A stretch of 64,000 nucleotides of DNA from NCBI GenBank assembly GCA_031381685.1, contig JANMYF010000037.1, forward strand, positions 1 through 64,000. Direction: 5' to 3'. The position numbers and the translations under genes were made by a program. The stretch comes from JANLQX01 sp031381685 (lineage in GTDB: Bacteria > Actinomycetota > Acidimicrobiia > Acidimicrobiales > JANYDT01). Of the stretch, positions 7,278 through 16,648 are shown in pieces; position 1 is the stretch's first letter, and every line of letters begins with the position of its first letter. The notes beneath the pieces were generated by a model. The model was not told the DNA's origin. It made no database searches and saw only the letters and a list, made by a program, of their open reading frames with translations.

Positions 7278-8711
7278 TCAGCGGGTCGAACGACGACGGG
7301 CGACCGGCATCTTCTTGGCGACCTCGGCAATCCGCCGTGCCGCCGTTGGCCGCAAGGCCGGCCGGATGGCCAGCTTGGCGACCGTCGGCGTCACCGGCAC
7401 CATCGCCGGAGCAGCCGGTGGACGGGTCGCCACGACCGAGGCGACCGGAGCGGAGGCCGGACGGGCCGCTGTCGCCGACGTGGCCGTCGAGTACACCGTC
7501 GCGGTAGGCGGGCCGAGCAGAGCGGGCGCCACGATCGGGAACGCCTCGCCTCCGGTTGGCGGAACGGCCGGAACCGCAGGAGCCGGCGCTCGTTGCGCCG
7601 TAGGCGGAGGACTCGGCGGCGCATCGATCATCGGCGCCGGTTCGACCATCAGGGGCGCTGGAGCGCTCTCGATGATCCCGGTCACGACCGTGGTCGTGGT
7701 TGTCTCGGCCGCAGCCACCGGAGCAGCGGGCCGAGCGGTCACCGGTGCCTCGGCGGCGGCTCCCGCCGGCGAGGTGGTCGGCGAAGTGGTCGGCGGTGTC
7801 TCGCTCTGCGGCGCGGCGACGCGGGTCGTTGTCGGAATGGGAGCCGTGGTCGAAGGCGGGGAGGCCTGGGGTGCAGGCCGGCGACCGGCACGCGTTGGCG
7901 TCTGGGCCGTCCAGAGCGCCTCGGTGGGAATGACGGCGAACGGGTTCGGCAAGTTCTGCTCGGTCAGGAAGACGAGGCCACCGTTGCGGCTCGCCGCGCT
8001 CGACAGGAGCCCTGACGCGTGGGTCGGATCAACTGCGTACACGATGTGCCAGAAGCGGGCGGCGGGATAGCCCGCTGCGAACGGCGCCGGAGTCCACGCG
8101 TCGTAGCTCTCCTCGGACCCCTCGAAGTTGACGACGACGTCGGCGACGTCGAGGTAGCACTCCCCCGGGTTCATCCCGGGGTTGTGGAAGATGAACCCTC
8201 CGGTCTGCGCCCGGACGTAGTTCTCGATGTCCTGGTAGTAGGCGATCTCCGCGCAGTCGTAGGGCGTCTGGTCGAAGAAGAAGGCGTTGAGGCCGTACCA
8301 GGTGCGGTACTTGTCGATGTCGGCCTTCACCGTGGCGAGCGAGCGGGCACCGTAGCCGGTGTCGACGTAGCCGACCACGGTCGCCCCCTGGGAGCGGGCG
8401 GCGGCGACCTTGGTCACGAAGCTCGGGTACGACGCTGTGCCGGGACCGCTGTCGGGGTTCATCACCACGTAGCGGAGCTCGTCGGAGCTCACCAGCATCC
8501 GGTCCCACTCGGTCGAGGACCAGAAGTAGGCGGGGACGGCCACCGAAGGTGCGGCGGCGGCCCGGGCGGAACGGGGAGCGAGTCCGACGACGCCGACCAT
8601 GGTGACGGCGCCGGCGAGCACCGTCCGGCACCAGATGGCACGCCGGTTGCGTGTTCCGAGTACATCACGGAGAGTAGTCACACCCAGGACTTCGCCACGA
8701 CTCGCGGCCAT
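7278..8711 (-). CDS. Secreted spherulin-4-family protein with Pro/Thr/Ala-rich tail
   Basis: A 477-residue exported protein. After an N-terminal basic stretch, residues ~28-52 form a signal segment ending near 'RSARAAAAP'. The domain that follows ('VPAYFWSSTEWDRML', 'YVVMNPDSGPG', 'GATVVGYVDTGYG', 'GLNAFFFDQTPYD') matches the spherulation-specific family 4 fold, related to exopolysaccharide-cleaving glycosidases such as Sph3. The strand-end Asp-rich segments would hold the active site. From about residue 285 the protein is low-complexity Pro/Ala/Thr/Val, typical of a cell-wall-spanning or glycosylated tail, ending very basic. It probably acts on a surface polysaccharide; the substrate is unknown. 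An internal GTG could shorten the N-terminus by about 10 residues. It is convergent with the acyltransferase gene. Confidence 0.75.
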   Translation of the reverse strand: MAASRGEVLGVTTLRDVLGTRNRRAIWCRTVLAGAVTMVGVVGLAPRSARAAAAPSVAVPAYFWSSTEWDRMLVSSDELRYVVMNPDSGPGTASYPSFVTKVAAARSQGATVVGYVDTGYGARSLATVKADIDKYRTWYGLNAFFFDQTPYDCAEIAYYQDIENYVRAQTGGFIFHNPGMNPGECYLDVADVVVNFEGSEESYDAWTPAPFAAGYPAARFWHIVYAVDPTHASGLLSSAASRNGGLVFLTEQNLPNPFAVIPTEALWTAQTPTRAGRRPAPQASPPSTTAPIPTTTRVAAPQSETPPTTSPTTSPAGAAAEAPVTARPAAPVAAAETTTTTVVTGIIESAPAPLMVEPAPMIDAPPSPPPTAQRAPAPAVPAVPPTGGEAFPIVAPALLGPPTATVYSTATSATAARPASAPVASVVATRPPAAPAMVPVTPTVAKLAIRPALRPTAARRIAEVAKKMPVARRRSTR

Positions 8712-8802
8712 CTAAAGCCTTGCAACCACTCATGGTGGTCAAATGAGTCCTCCGACCCATCGCCGAGCGGCGATCCGACGGACTATCAGGGACCGCTCGC
8801 CC

Positions 8803-10026
8803 CTACGGCATCGCCGATGACCTCCGTCCGAGCGGAGGGTGCCATGGGGTGAGCGGCCGGATGATCCTGAGCTTGGCCGTGACCGCACCCAAATGGTCCA
8901 GCAGCCGGTCCAGCGACGCGTCCTCGGCCACGACGTCGAGGCGTTGCTCCATCGCCATGGCCGCACGCCACTGCTCCTTTCGGAGCAGGTTGACCACGAC
9001 CCCGGGTAGACCGGCGCGACCGGTTCGACCCGAGCGGTGGACGTAGTCGATCTCGTCGTCGCTGCGCTCGAGATGGACGACCAGCGACACCGCAGCGAGG
9101 TCGAGCCCCCGGGACGCGAGGTCGGTCGCCACCAGCACGCTGGCATCACCGAGTCGCATGGCGTCGATCGCCGCCCGTCGCGCCGCGGTGGTCATCGCGC
9201 CATGGAGCGCCACGGCGTCGCGACCGTCTTCGCTGATCCAGTCGGCCCAGCGATCGGCGGCGTGGCGCGTCCTGACGAACACGATCGACCGTCCAGCCGC
9301 ATCGAGAAGCCTCCCGAGGTCGTGGCGGAGCCGTTCGCGGGTGATCTCGAGCCGCCAATGGGGCGTTTCTGCGCTCCCCCGGCCCAGGCCTTCCGGGGCA
9401 CGTTCCGCATCGCCGTCGACGCGCACAGCAATCGGATCCGGGCGGAGCCTCCCGGTGAGCAGACGCACCGGCCCGTCGAGGGTGGCCGAGACCAGCAGCG
9501 TCCGCGCCGTCTTCGGGACGAACCCGAGGATCTCCACCACATCATCCACGAAGCCGAGGTCGGCGAGACGGTCGGCCTCGTCGATCACCACCGAGGACAC
9601 CGACGCCAGGTCGACCTGGCCACGGCGGCACATGTCGAGGAGCCGGCCGGGTGTGGCGACCACCACGTCGGCGCCGCGGGAGATGTTCCGTAGCTGCGGA
9701 TCGAAGGCGACACCACCCTGGAGAAGGGCGACTCGGCGGTCGAGACCCCGGGCTATCGGCCGGATCACCCGGTCGGCCTGCTGGGCCAGTTCGCGTGTCG
9801 GCGTGATCACCACGATGGCCGGCGGCCCCAGCGGCGGCGCTGACCGGACGAGGTCGTCGAAGACGACCAAGAGGAACGCCACCGTCTTGCCCGACCCCGT
9901 CGGCGCCTCGAGCAGGACGTCGCTTCCCGGCCGAAGCCCGGCCAGCTCACGCACGTCGGTCTGGAACGGATGGAGCGAGGTGATGTCCATGTCGGCAACG
10001 AGATCGTCGACGGAGCGTGTGGTCAC
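8803..10026 (-). CDS. DEAD-box ATP-dependent RNA helicase
   Basis: With the chosen GTG start at 10026 the protein has 407 residues, the length of a minimal DEAD-box core. Motifs in order: Q-motif-like 'LHPFQTDV', Walker A APTGSGKT 41-48, PTRELA 76-81, TPGRLLD 125-131, DEAD 149-152, SAT 180-182, 'FVRTRH', 'TDLASRGLD' and HRSGRTGRAG 330-339. It unwinds short RNA duplexes, likely in ribosome assembly or mRNA turnover. An in-frame ATG further upstream (about 10128) would add an unconserved N-terminus reaching the TetR start region. ATG 9990 would truncate upstream of the Q motif. The gene is divergent from a TetR regulator. Confidence 0.85.
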   Translation of the reverse strand: MTTRSVDDLVADMDITSLHPFQTDVRELAGLRPGSDVLLEAPTGSGKTVAFLLVVFDDLVRSAPPLGPPAIVVITPTRELAQQADRVIRPIARGLDRRVALLQGGVAFDPQLRNISRGADVVVATPGRLLDMCRRGQVDLASVSSVVIDEADRLADLGFVDDVVEILGFVPKTARTLLVSATLDGPVRLLTGRLRPDPIAVRVDGDAERAPEGLGRGSAETPHWRLEITRERLRHDLGRLLDAAGRSIVFVRTRHAADRWADWISEDGRDAVALHGAMTTAARRAAIDAMRLGDASVLVATDLASRGLDLAAVSLVVHLERSDDEIDYVHRSGRTGRAGLPGVVVNLLRKEQWRAAMAMEQRLDVVAEDASLDRLLDHLGAVTAKLRIIRPLTPWHPPLGRRSSAMP

Positions 10027-10149
10027 GGGTTCTGCTCCATCGCCCGTGCAGTCTTCCAGCGCAGCGGCCCACCGCGACCACCGGCCTCCGAGCGGCTGCT
10101 CAAAGCGCGATGCGGTGTTCCCGCTCAACATCCCAGTACGGTGGTGGTG

Positions 10150-10839
10150 ATGAGCGCTGAGCAGGCTGAACAGGCAACGTCGGGTTCGGCCAGCCGTCGG
10201 CGGGGTCGTCGCCCGGTATCGGTCACCGGCGACGAGACCCGCGAGCGGATCGTGCAGGCCGCTATCGACACCCTCGACGCAGAAGGGATCGTCGGCACCA
10301 GTGCTCGGGCCATCGCCCGTCGTGGGGCGTTCAACCAGGCGCTGATCTTCTACCACTTCGGCTCGGTCGACGGTCTGCTCATCGAGGCGGCCAGGGCCGA
10401 GGGAACGAAACGTGCCGTCCGGTACGCCGAGTTGCTGGCGAAGGTGTCGAACACCCGAGCACTGATCGCCGTCGCCCACGAGATCCATCGCCACGAGCAG
10501 AGCTCCGGGTCGGTCAACGTGCTCGCCCAGCTTCTCGCGGGAGCAAACGCTTCCCCCGACCTGCGCGAGGGAATCCACCTCGGGATGGAGCCCTGGATGG
10601 CGCTTGTCCAGGAGGCGATCGTGCGCGTGCTCCGGGACTCGTCGATCGCCACCTTGGTCGACCCGGCCGACGCGACCTATGCAGTGGCGTCGCTGTTCAT
10701 CGGCATGGAGCTGATGGCCCTCCTCGACCCGAGCCACGACCGCCCGGAGACACTGTTCGCCGCCGTCGCCCGTCTCGCTCCGATGATCGACGCGATGCTC
10801 GCCGCCACCCCGGCGGCCCTGGCCGCACCGTCGTCCTGA
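10150..10839 (+). CDS. TetR family transcriptional regulator
   Basis: A 229-residue regulator starting at ATG 10150. A basic leader (SRRRGRRP) precedes the DNA-binding domain. The helix-turn-helix lies at about 49-69 (GTSARAIARRGAFNQALIFY, then HFGSVDGLL). The C-terminal domain contains 'HRHEQSSGSVNVLAQLLAGA' and a methionine-rich 'LFIGMELMALLD' helix, suggestive of a hydrophobic ligand pocket. The fatty-acid:CoA ligase gene 84 bp downstream on the same strand is the natural candidate target or partner. The ligand is unknown. Confidence 0.85.
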   Translation: MSAEQAEQATSGSASRRRGRRPVSVTGDETRERIVQAAIDTLDAEGIVGTSARAIARRGAFNQALIFYHFGSVDGLLIEAARAEGTKRAVRYAELLAKVSNTRALIAVAHEIHRHEQSSGSVNVLAQLLAGANASPDLREGIHLGMEPWMALVQEAIVRVLRDSSIATLVDPADATYAVASLFIGMELMALLDPSHDRPETLFAAVARLAPMIDAMLAATPAALAAPSS

Positions 10840-10923
10840 GCAATCGCCGTCGCGCCGCTGACGCCGCCCACCGGCTCGCCACCGCCTACGATCCGGAGGA
10901 GTCCACCCCCTGCGAGGTCCGCC

Positions 10924-12594
10924 ATGTCTGATCCCTCACCGTTGCGCCCACCCTCCCTCTCGTACGCCAGCGGCTCCTCCACCGTGCCGCTCCTCGGTGA
11001 GACGATCGGCGCGAACTTCGAGCGCGCAGTCACCCGCTTCGGTGACCGCGAAGCCCTCGTCTCCTGCCACCAGGGACTGCGATTCACCTATCGCGAGCTC
11101 AACGAGGCCGTTGACGACGTCGCCCGAGGTTTGCTCGCCCGGGGCCTCGAGCTCGGCGACCGCGTCGGGATCTGGTCACCGAACTACGCCGAGTGGACGA
11201 TCGTGCAACTCGCCACCGCCAAGATCGGCGTGATCCTGGTCAACATCAACCCGGCGTATCGAACCCACGAGCTCACGTATGCGCTGAACCAGTCCGGCTG
11301 TCGTCTCCTGGTCGCCGCGCCCTCGTTCAAGACGAGCGACTACCGCGCCATGGTGGCGTCCGTCCAGCATGAACTCGACGTCCTCGAGGACACCGTCTTC
11401 CTGTTCTCCGACGACTGGACGGAGCTCATCGAACAGGGCGACTCGGTGTCGGTCGAGCGCCTGCGCGAGCGAAGTGCGCTGCTCCAATTCGACGATCCGA
11501 TCAACATCCAGTACACGAGCGGCACGACGGGCTTCCCGAAGGGGGCAACCCTCAGCCACCACAACATCTTGAACAACGGCTTCTTCGTCGGTGAAGGCTG
11601 CCGCTACACCGAGGTCGACCGCATCTGCATCCCGGTCCCGCTGTACCACTGCTTCGGCATGGTCATGGGCAACCTCGGCGCCATCACCCACGGGGCATGC
11701 ATGGTGTACCCGGAGGCCGCGTTCGATCCAGGTGCAACCCTCCGGGCGATCGCCGCCGAGCGCTGCACGAGCCTCTACGGCGTGCCGACGATGTTCATCG
11801 CCCAACTCGGCCACCCCGACTTCGATTCCACCGTGTTCGATTCGCTCCGCACCGGCCTCATGGCCGGCTCGCCGTGCCCGGTCGAGGTCATGAAGCAGGT
11901 GACGTCGCGTATGCACATGCCCGAAGTCGGCATCGCCTACGGCATGACCGAGACCTCCCCGGTGTCGACCCAGACGGCCAGCGATGACACCCTCGACCGG
12001 CGAACCGGCACGGTCGGGTCGGTCCACCCCCACGTCGAGGTGAAGATCGTCGACCCCGACACCGGCCGGGTCGTCCCCCGCGGAGCCACCGGCGAGTTCT
12101 GCACGCGCGGGTACTCGGTCATGCTCGGCTACTGGATGGAGCCCGGTAAGACGGCCGACGCCATCGACCAGGCCGGCTGGATGCACACCGGCGACCTCGC
12201 CACCATGGACGACGACGGCTACGTGAACATCGTCGGCCGGATCAAGGACATGATCATTCGCGGTGGCGAGAACGTCTATCCCCGAGAGGTCGAGGAGTTC
12301 CTCTACTCCCATCCCGACATCAGCGACGTGCAGGTGATCGGCGTGCCCGATGCCAGGTACGGCGAAGAGATCATGGCGTGGGTGACCCTCCGGGAGGGCG
12401 CCGACCCGATGTCAGCGGACGATCTGCGCGCATACTGTCAGGGAAACATCGCGCACTACAAGATTCCCCGCTACGTAAAGATCACCGAAGCGTTCCCGAT
12501 GACGGTCACCGGCAAGGTCCGCAAGATCGAGATGCGCGAGATCTCCATCGGCGAGCTCGGCCTCGAGGCGGCGGCGTCGGTCAAGAACGCCTGA
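10924..12594 (+). CDS. Long/medium-chain acyl-CoA synthetase (AMP-binding, FadD type)
   Basis: A 556-residue ANL-superfamily ligase that activates a carboxylic acid to its CoA thioester through an acyl-adenylate. The P-loop YTSGTTGFPKGA begins at Y197. 'YGMTETSPVS' is the A5 motif, 'MHTGDLATMDDDGY' the A7 region, 'GRIKDMIIRGGENVYPREVEE' the hinge/A8, and K531 (TVTGKVRK) the adenylation lysine. All key residues are intact. It follows a TetR gene with a short gap, suggesting regulated fatty-acid uptake or activation. It groups by eye with FadD35-like ligases rather than with the three FadD19-like ligases elsewhere in the window. Confidence 0.88.
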   Translation: MSDPSPLRPPSLSYASGSSTVPLLGETIGANFERAVTRFGDREALVSCHQGLRFTYRELNEAVDDVARGLLARGLELGDRVGIWSPNYAEWTIVQLATAKIGVILVNINPAYRTHELTYALNQSGCRLLVAAPSFKTSDYRAMVASVQHELDVLEDTVFLFSDDWTELIEQGDSVSVERLRERSALLQFDDPINIQYTSGTTGFPKGATLSHHNILNNGFFVGEGCRYTEVDRICIPVPLYHCFGMVMGNLGAITHGACMVYPEAAFDPGATLRAIAAERCTSLYGVPTMFIAQLGHPDFDSTVFDSLRTGLMAGSPCPVEVMKQVTSRMHMPEVGIAYGMTETSPVSTQTASDDTLDRRTGTVGSVHPHVEVKIVDPDTGRVVPRGATGEFCTRGYSVMLGYWMEPGKTADAIDQAGWMHTGDLATMDDDGYVNIVGRIKDMIIRGGENVYPREVEEFLYSHPDISDVQVIGVPDARYGEEIMAWVTLREGADPMSADDLRAYCQGNIAHYKIPRYVKITEAFPMTVTGKVRKIEMREISIGELGLEAAASVKNA

Positions 12595-12626
12595 CGACCG
12601 CGCCGGGGGTCAGGGTCGGTCTGAGC

Positions 12627-13775
12627 TCAGGAACCGATGGACGCAAGGAGCGGACTGAGGCGCTCGGAGGTGGCGACGTCGGGGATGCTCTGGCGGCGCC
12701 GCCACACCAACGCACCAACGGCACCGGTGAGGATCGGCAGGAAGAAGGTCAGGCCGCGGTAGATCGCCAGCGCGGCAATGGCCTCCGGACGCGAGGAGCC
12801 GGCAGTGGTCAGGGCGCCGACGAGACCGAGCTCCATCACGCCGATCCCGCCGGGAATCGGAACGAACGAACTGACGACACGGACCAGAGCGAATGCCCGG
12901 ACGACTTCCCATCCGTCGAGTCCGGTGCCGGCGCCGACGGCGTGCAGGGATGCCAGCAGGATCAGCGCGAGGAGCACCTGCGACACGACGGCGCCACCGA
13001 CGATCATCGCGCCTCGGCGCCGAATGACCGACCATGCGCTTGCCCGGAACTCCTCCGACACGGTCGGGATCGGCCAGCGGAAGAGCATGCGCCGAACGGC
13101 CGGGACCCGTTCTCCGAGGCGACCGGCCAGTCCGGCGAAGCGACCGGCGAGCCACGCGGTGCAGCTGGGTCGTGAGAGCGCGATACCCCAGAACACCAGG
13201 GGGGCTACGAGGAACCCGACGGCGCCGGCGCCGATGATCATGTCGGCCCGATCCGCCCGGCCGGCAAGCAGGTCGGGCCACGTGTGCGCTCCGGCAACGA
13301 GCCACATGGCGAACGACGGGCAGAGTGCGGTGACGAACAGCGCGACGCTCGCCCGGAGCGGACCGACGCCCCAGGACCGCCACATTGCGACACGCAGCGC
13401 GGTGCCGATCGCCGAACCGCCCACGATCGCATTCGATGCGCCGAGGTTCGCCTCGGTCGAGACGGCCATCCGCCCGAATCCGACGGCACCGACAGCGGCC
13501 CACTGCTGCGCCACGAGCACGAGGCGGTGGGCGACGACCAGTGCACCGAGCACGACCCACCACCGTGCCGAGATCGACTTCGCCTCATTCCACGCGTTCA
13601 CCATCAGGCTCCGGTGCATGAACGCTCCCGCCGCACTCGCGGTCAGAAATGCGCCGGTCGCCCAGGACATCCAGCGTCGCGGGAGATGACGGGTGCGGAC
13701 GTGCGCCTCCGGCATCATCAGTTCGACGGGGGCGGCGAGGGACATCGACAACCATCTTCGGCCCATCTGCGCCAC
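12627..13775 (-). CDS. Lysylphosphatidylglycerol-synthase-TM / flippase-like membrane protein
   Basis: A 382-residue polytopic protein with about eight hydrophobic segments. The signature 'VPIPGGIGVMELGLVGALTTAG' near residue 315 is characteristic of the UPF0104 / LPG_synthase_TM family. An upstream 'EANLGASNAIVGGSAIGTALRVAMW' corresponds to the conserved first half. Members flip or export lipids, or form the membrane half of MprF, but the soluble aminoacyltransferase domain of MprF is absent. The likely role is in lipid or glycolipid translocation in the inner membrane. Another family member lies at 39688-41040. It is convergent with the FadD gene. Confidence 0.75.
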   Translation of the reverse strand: MAQMGRRWLSMSLAAPVELMMPEAHVRTRHLPRRWMSWATGAFLTASAAGAFMHRSLMVNAWNEAKSISARWWVVLGALVVAHRLVLVAQQWAAVGAVGFGRMAVSTEANLGASNAIVGGSAIGTALRVAMWRSWGVGPLRASVALFVTALCPSFAMWLVAGAHTWPDLLAGRADRADMIIGAGAVGFLVAPLVFWGIALSRPSCTAWLAGRFAGLAGRLGERVPAVRRMLFRWPIPTVSEEFRASAWSVIRRRGAMIVGGAVVSQVLLALILLASLHAVGAGTGLDGWEVVRAFALVRVVSSFVPIPGGIGVMELGLVGALTTAGSSRPEAIAALAIYRGLTFFLPILTGAVGALVWRRRQSIPDVATSERLSPLLASIGS

Positions 13776-13866
13776 TACATGAGTGGCTCGCGTTCAGGTG
13801 CGCCGCAAATAGGCGTTGGACCCATCACGATGGGCCCGGACACCCACACGCCACGCCGGGCCGACG

Positions 13867-15066
13867 TCAACCATCGAGGTGGGCGCCGATGATGGTGTTC
13901 ATGGCCGCGTCCTCGATGAGAAACGCATCATGGCCGACGATCGAATGGACGAGCGCCAGCTCCCGGGGTTTGGGCGAGAGGAACACCAGCTCACGCTGCA
14001 GACGGATCGGGTACAGGCGATCGTCGTCGAGACCCACGAACTGCACATCGGCGGTGATGCGCCGCATCGCCGCCGCCACGCCACCACGGTCACGGCCGAT
14101 GTCGTGGTGGTTCATGGCCTCGTTGATCGCCAGGTACGTGTTGGCGTCGAACCGGCGCTCGAGTCGCTCGGCGGCGTAATCGAGGTACGACATCACCGCG
14201 TAGTGCCCGCGGTCGCGTTCCGCCGACAGGATGCGCTGGTCGCCCTGGGGCCGGTTCCCGAATCGGCGGTGGAGTTCGAGCTCCGTGCGGTAGGTCATGT
14301 GACCGAGGCGACGCGCCTGTGCCATCCCGGCGACCGGGCCATCACCCTCGCCGATGTCGTAGTAATCGCCACCATGGAAGTCGGGGTCACTGGTGATGCA
14401 GTTCATCTGGATCGTCTGCCAGGCGATCTGTTCGGCCGTGGCCGCGGCACCGCAGCCGATGATCACCGATCGCTGCTGGCGCTCGGGGAAACCGACGGCC
14501 CACTCGAGGGCGCGTTGGCCGCCGAGTGACACACCGACGACGCCGAACCACACGTCGATGCCCAACACGTCGGCCAGCGCGGCCTCAGCGGCAACCATGT
14601 CGCGGGTGGTGATGACCGGCCAGCGCGATCCCCACGGCGCTCCGTCGGGGGCCAGCTGACCCGGGCCGGTCGTGCCCTGACATCCACCGAGGGTGTTCGG
14701 GATGACGACGAAGAACCGGTCGGTGTCGATGCCCAGCCCGGGCCCGATGACGCCGTTCCACCAGCCGGCTTCCGGATGACCGGGGCCGGCTGGACCGACG
14801 GCGTGGCTGTCGGCGGTGAAGCCGTGCAGGACGAGCACGGCGTTGGACCGATCAGCGTTGAGGGTGCCGGCGGTCTCGTAGCAGACGACCGTCTCGGGGA
14901 GGACTCCCCCGGCTTCGAGCTTCAGTTCGCCGATCGACGCGAACTGACGCCGACCGGGGACGTCTCCGGTGCGCCACACCTTCCGCCATGGCCCGATCGG
15001 GTCGCCGTTCGCGTCCACACCGATCGGCGCGGCGCGGTTCGGTTGTCGAAGGGAGCTATCGGACAC
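13867..15066 (-). CDS. metX: Homoserine O-acetyltransferase
   Basis: A 399-residue alpha/beta-hydrolase-fold enzyme that acylates homoserine in methionine synthesis. The family signature is GGCQGTTGP at 127-135. The nucleophile is S180 in VGVSLGGQRALEW, the Asp is D349 in DDDRLYP, and the His is H379 in VGHDAFL. It has 'MTYRTELELHRRFG' and 'NGVIGPGLGID', as expected for MetX. It lies 120 bp downstream of metY on the same strand, so the pair likely forms one SAM-riboswitch-controlled transcript giving sulfhydrylation-type methionine synthesis. Acetyl versus succinyl donor preference cannot be decided safely from sequence. Confidence 0.9.
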   Translation of the reverse strand: MSDSSLRQPNRAAPIGVDANGDPIGPWRKVWRTGDVPGRRQFASIGELKLEAGGVLPETVVCYETAGTLNADRSNAVLVLHGFTADSHAVGPAGPGHPEAGWWNGVIGPGLGIDTDRFFVVIPNTLGGCQGTTGPGQLAPDGAPWGSRWPVITTRDMVAAEAALADVLGIDVWFGVVGVSLGGQRALEWAVGFPERQQRSVIIGCGAAATAEQIAWQTIQMNCITSDPDFHGGDYYDIGEGDGPVAGMAQARRLGHMTYRTELELHRRFGNRPQGDQRILSAERDRGHYAVMSYLDYAAERLERRFDANTYLAINEAMNHHDIGRDRGGVAAAMRRITADVQFVGLDDDRLYPIRLQRELVFLSPKPRELALVHSIVGHDAFLIEDAAMNTIIGAHLDG

Positions 15067-15186
15067 GGGATGCTTTCGGATGCGGCGCGGCGCAAGCCGC
15101 CAAGGGGGCGGGGTGCGCGTGCAGCGGGGGTGATGAGCGGAGCGCCGAGGCCACCGGGCAGGTCGACCTCAGCGCTCGAACAGAGC

Positions 15187-16485
15187 TCAGGCCTTGGCGG
15201 CGGCGAACCCGGCGTTCAGGTCGGCCAGCAGATCGTCGATCGACTCCAGGCCGATGGACAGACGGATCAGGCTGGGGGTGACTCCGGTCGCCGCCTGCTC
15301 GGCGGGAGTGAGCTGGCTGTGGGTCGTCGCCGCCGGCTGGATGACCAGCGAACGAAGATCGCCGACGTTGGCCAGGTGGCTGAACAGCGACAGGGCGTCG
15401 ACGAACTTCTTGCCCGCCTCGATGCCGCCCTTGAGCTCGAAGTTGACGATGGCCCCGGCTCCGTTGGGCAGGTACTTCTTCGCCTTGTCGTTCCAGGGCG
15501 AGCTGGCGAGGCCGGGATAGCGGACCAGCTCGACGTCGGGGTGGGCCTCGAGGAACTTCGCGATCGCCAGCGCGTTGGCGCAATGACGATCCATGCGGAC
15601 GCTCAGCGTCTCCACGCCTTGGATGAGCAGGAACGAGTTGAACGGAGCGATCGCCGCGCCGTAGTCACGCAAACCCTGCACGCGCGCCTTGATGATGTAG
15701 GCGGGCGCACCGAGCACCTCCCAGTATTTTAAACCGTGGTAGCTCGGGTCGGGCTCGGTCATCATCGGGAACCGCCCCGAAGCACCCCAGTCGAACTTGC
15801 CACCGTCCACGATGATGCCGCCGATCGACGTGCCGTGGCCGCCGATGAACTTGGTCAGCGAATGCACGACGATGTCGGCGCCGTGCTCGAGCGGACGGCA
15901 CAGGTACGGCGTGGCGAGCGTGGCGTCGACGATTAACGGGACGCCGGCCTCGTGGGCGACACCGGCGACGCCCGTGACGTCGAGGACATCACCCTTCGGG
16001 TTGCCGATCATCTCGCCGTAGAGCGCCTTGGTGTTGGGCTTGATGGCCTTGCGCCAGGCGTCGAGATCATCGGGGTCATCGATGAAGTCGACGGTGATGC
16101 CGAGCTTCGGCAGGTTGTAGTGGAACAGGTTGTAAGTGCCGCCGTAGAGGCTCGCCGAGGCCACGATGTGGTCACCGGCTTCGGCGATGTTCAAGATGGC
16201 GAGGGTTTCCGCTGCCTGGCCCGATGCAACCGCCAGGGCCGCGACGCCTCCTTCGAGCGACGCGATGCGCTGCTCGAGCACATCCTGCGTCGGGTTCATG
16301 ATGCGTGTGTAGATGTTCCCCGCTTCCGCGAGTCCGAACAGCGCTGCGGCGTGGTCGGTGTCACGGAACGCGTAGCTGGTGGTCTGGTAGATCGGGGTGG
16401 CGCGGGCGCCGGTGGCGGGGTCGGGTGCGGCACCGGCATGGATCTGCCGTGTTTCGAAACCGAAGGACGAAGGGTCGAGGGCCAT
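15187..16485 (-). CDS. metY: O-acetylhomoserine sulfhydrylase (aminocarboxypropyltransferase)
   Basis: A 432-residue PLP enzyme of the Cys/Met metabolism family. The Schiff-base lysine is K212 in VHSLTKFIGGHG. 'TRIMNPTQDVLEQRIASLEGG' and 'ASLYGGTYNLFHY' match the MetY subgroup, and 'GGHGTSIGGIIVDGG' is typical of it. It converts O-acetylhomoserine and sulfide to homocysteine. Start ATG 16485 has an AGGAG nine bases upstream. A SAM-I-type riboswitch lies about 160 bp upstream, giving feedback control by SAM. metX follows downstream. Confidence 0.92.
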   Translation of the reverse strand: MALDPSSFGFETRQIHAGAAPDPATGARATPIYQTTSYAFRDTDHAAALFGLAEAGNIYTRIMNPTQDVLEQRIASLEGGVAALAVASGQAAETLAILNIAEAGDHIVASASLYGGTYNLFHYNLPKLGITVDFIDDPDDLDAWRKAIKPNTKALYGEMIGNPKGDVLDVTGVAGVAHEAGVPLIVDATLATPYLCRPLEHGADIVVHSLTKFIGGHGTSIGGIIVDGGKFDWGASGRFPMMTEPDPSYHGLKYWEVLGAPAYIIKARVQGLRDYGAAIAPFNSFLLIQGVETLSVRMDRHCANALAIAKFLEAHPDVELVRYPGLASSPWNDKAKKYLPNGAGAIVNFELKGGIEAGKKFVDALSLFSHLANVGDLRSLVIQPAATTHSQLTPAEQAATGVTPSLIRLSIGLESIDDLLADLNAGFAAAKA

Positions 16486-16617
16486 GGGAACAACTCCTGG
16501 AGATTGGGTGCGTCGGCGAGCGCCGGAACGCGGAAGGGAAACAGGGTAGGGATGGGGATGACGAAAGACGGCGACACGATTTCGCTTTGCTTTGCCTTGC
16601 CGCGACCGTCGGATCAG

Positions 16618-16635
16618 TCAGGTGGTACAGCTCAC
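16618..16635 (-). CDS. Candidate five-codon leader ORF (GTG-Ser-Cys-Thr-Thr-stop)
   Basis: Directly after the riboswitch, a perfect AGGAGG (16648-16643) sits seven bases before a GTG that opens a five-codon reading frame containing one cysteine. The frame closes with TGA at 16620-16618. The ideal Shine-Dalgarno spacing makes translation plausible. It may let the riboswitch or cysteine supply influence translation or termination upstream of metY. It could also be a chance sequence, and no expression evidence is available. Confidence 0.35.
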   Translation of the reverse strand: MSCTT

Positions 16636-16648
16636 CGGGATTCCTCCT

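Noticed and set aside
12627..13775. Full MprF lysyl-phosphatidylglycerol synthase
   Set aside because: Only the membrane flippase-like domain is present. The C-terminal aminoacyltransferase domain is missing here and in the paralogue at 39688.
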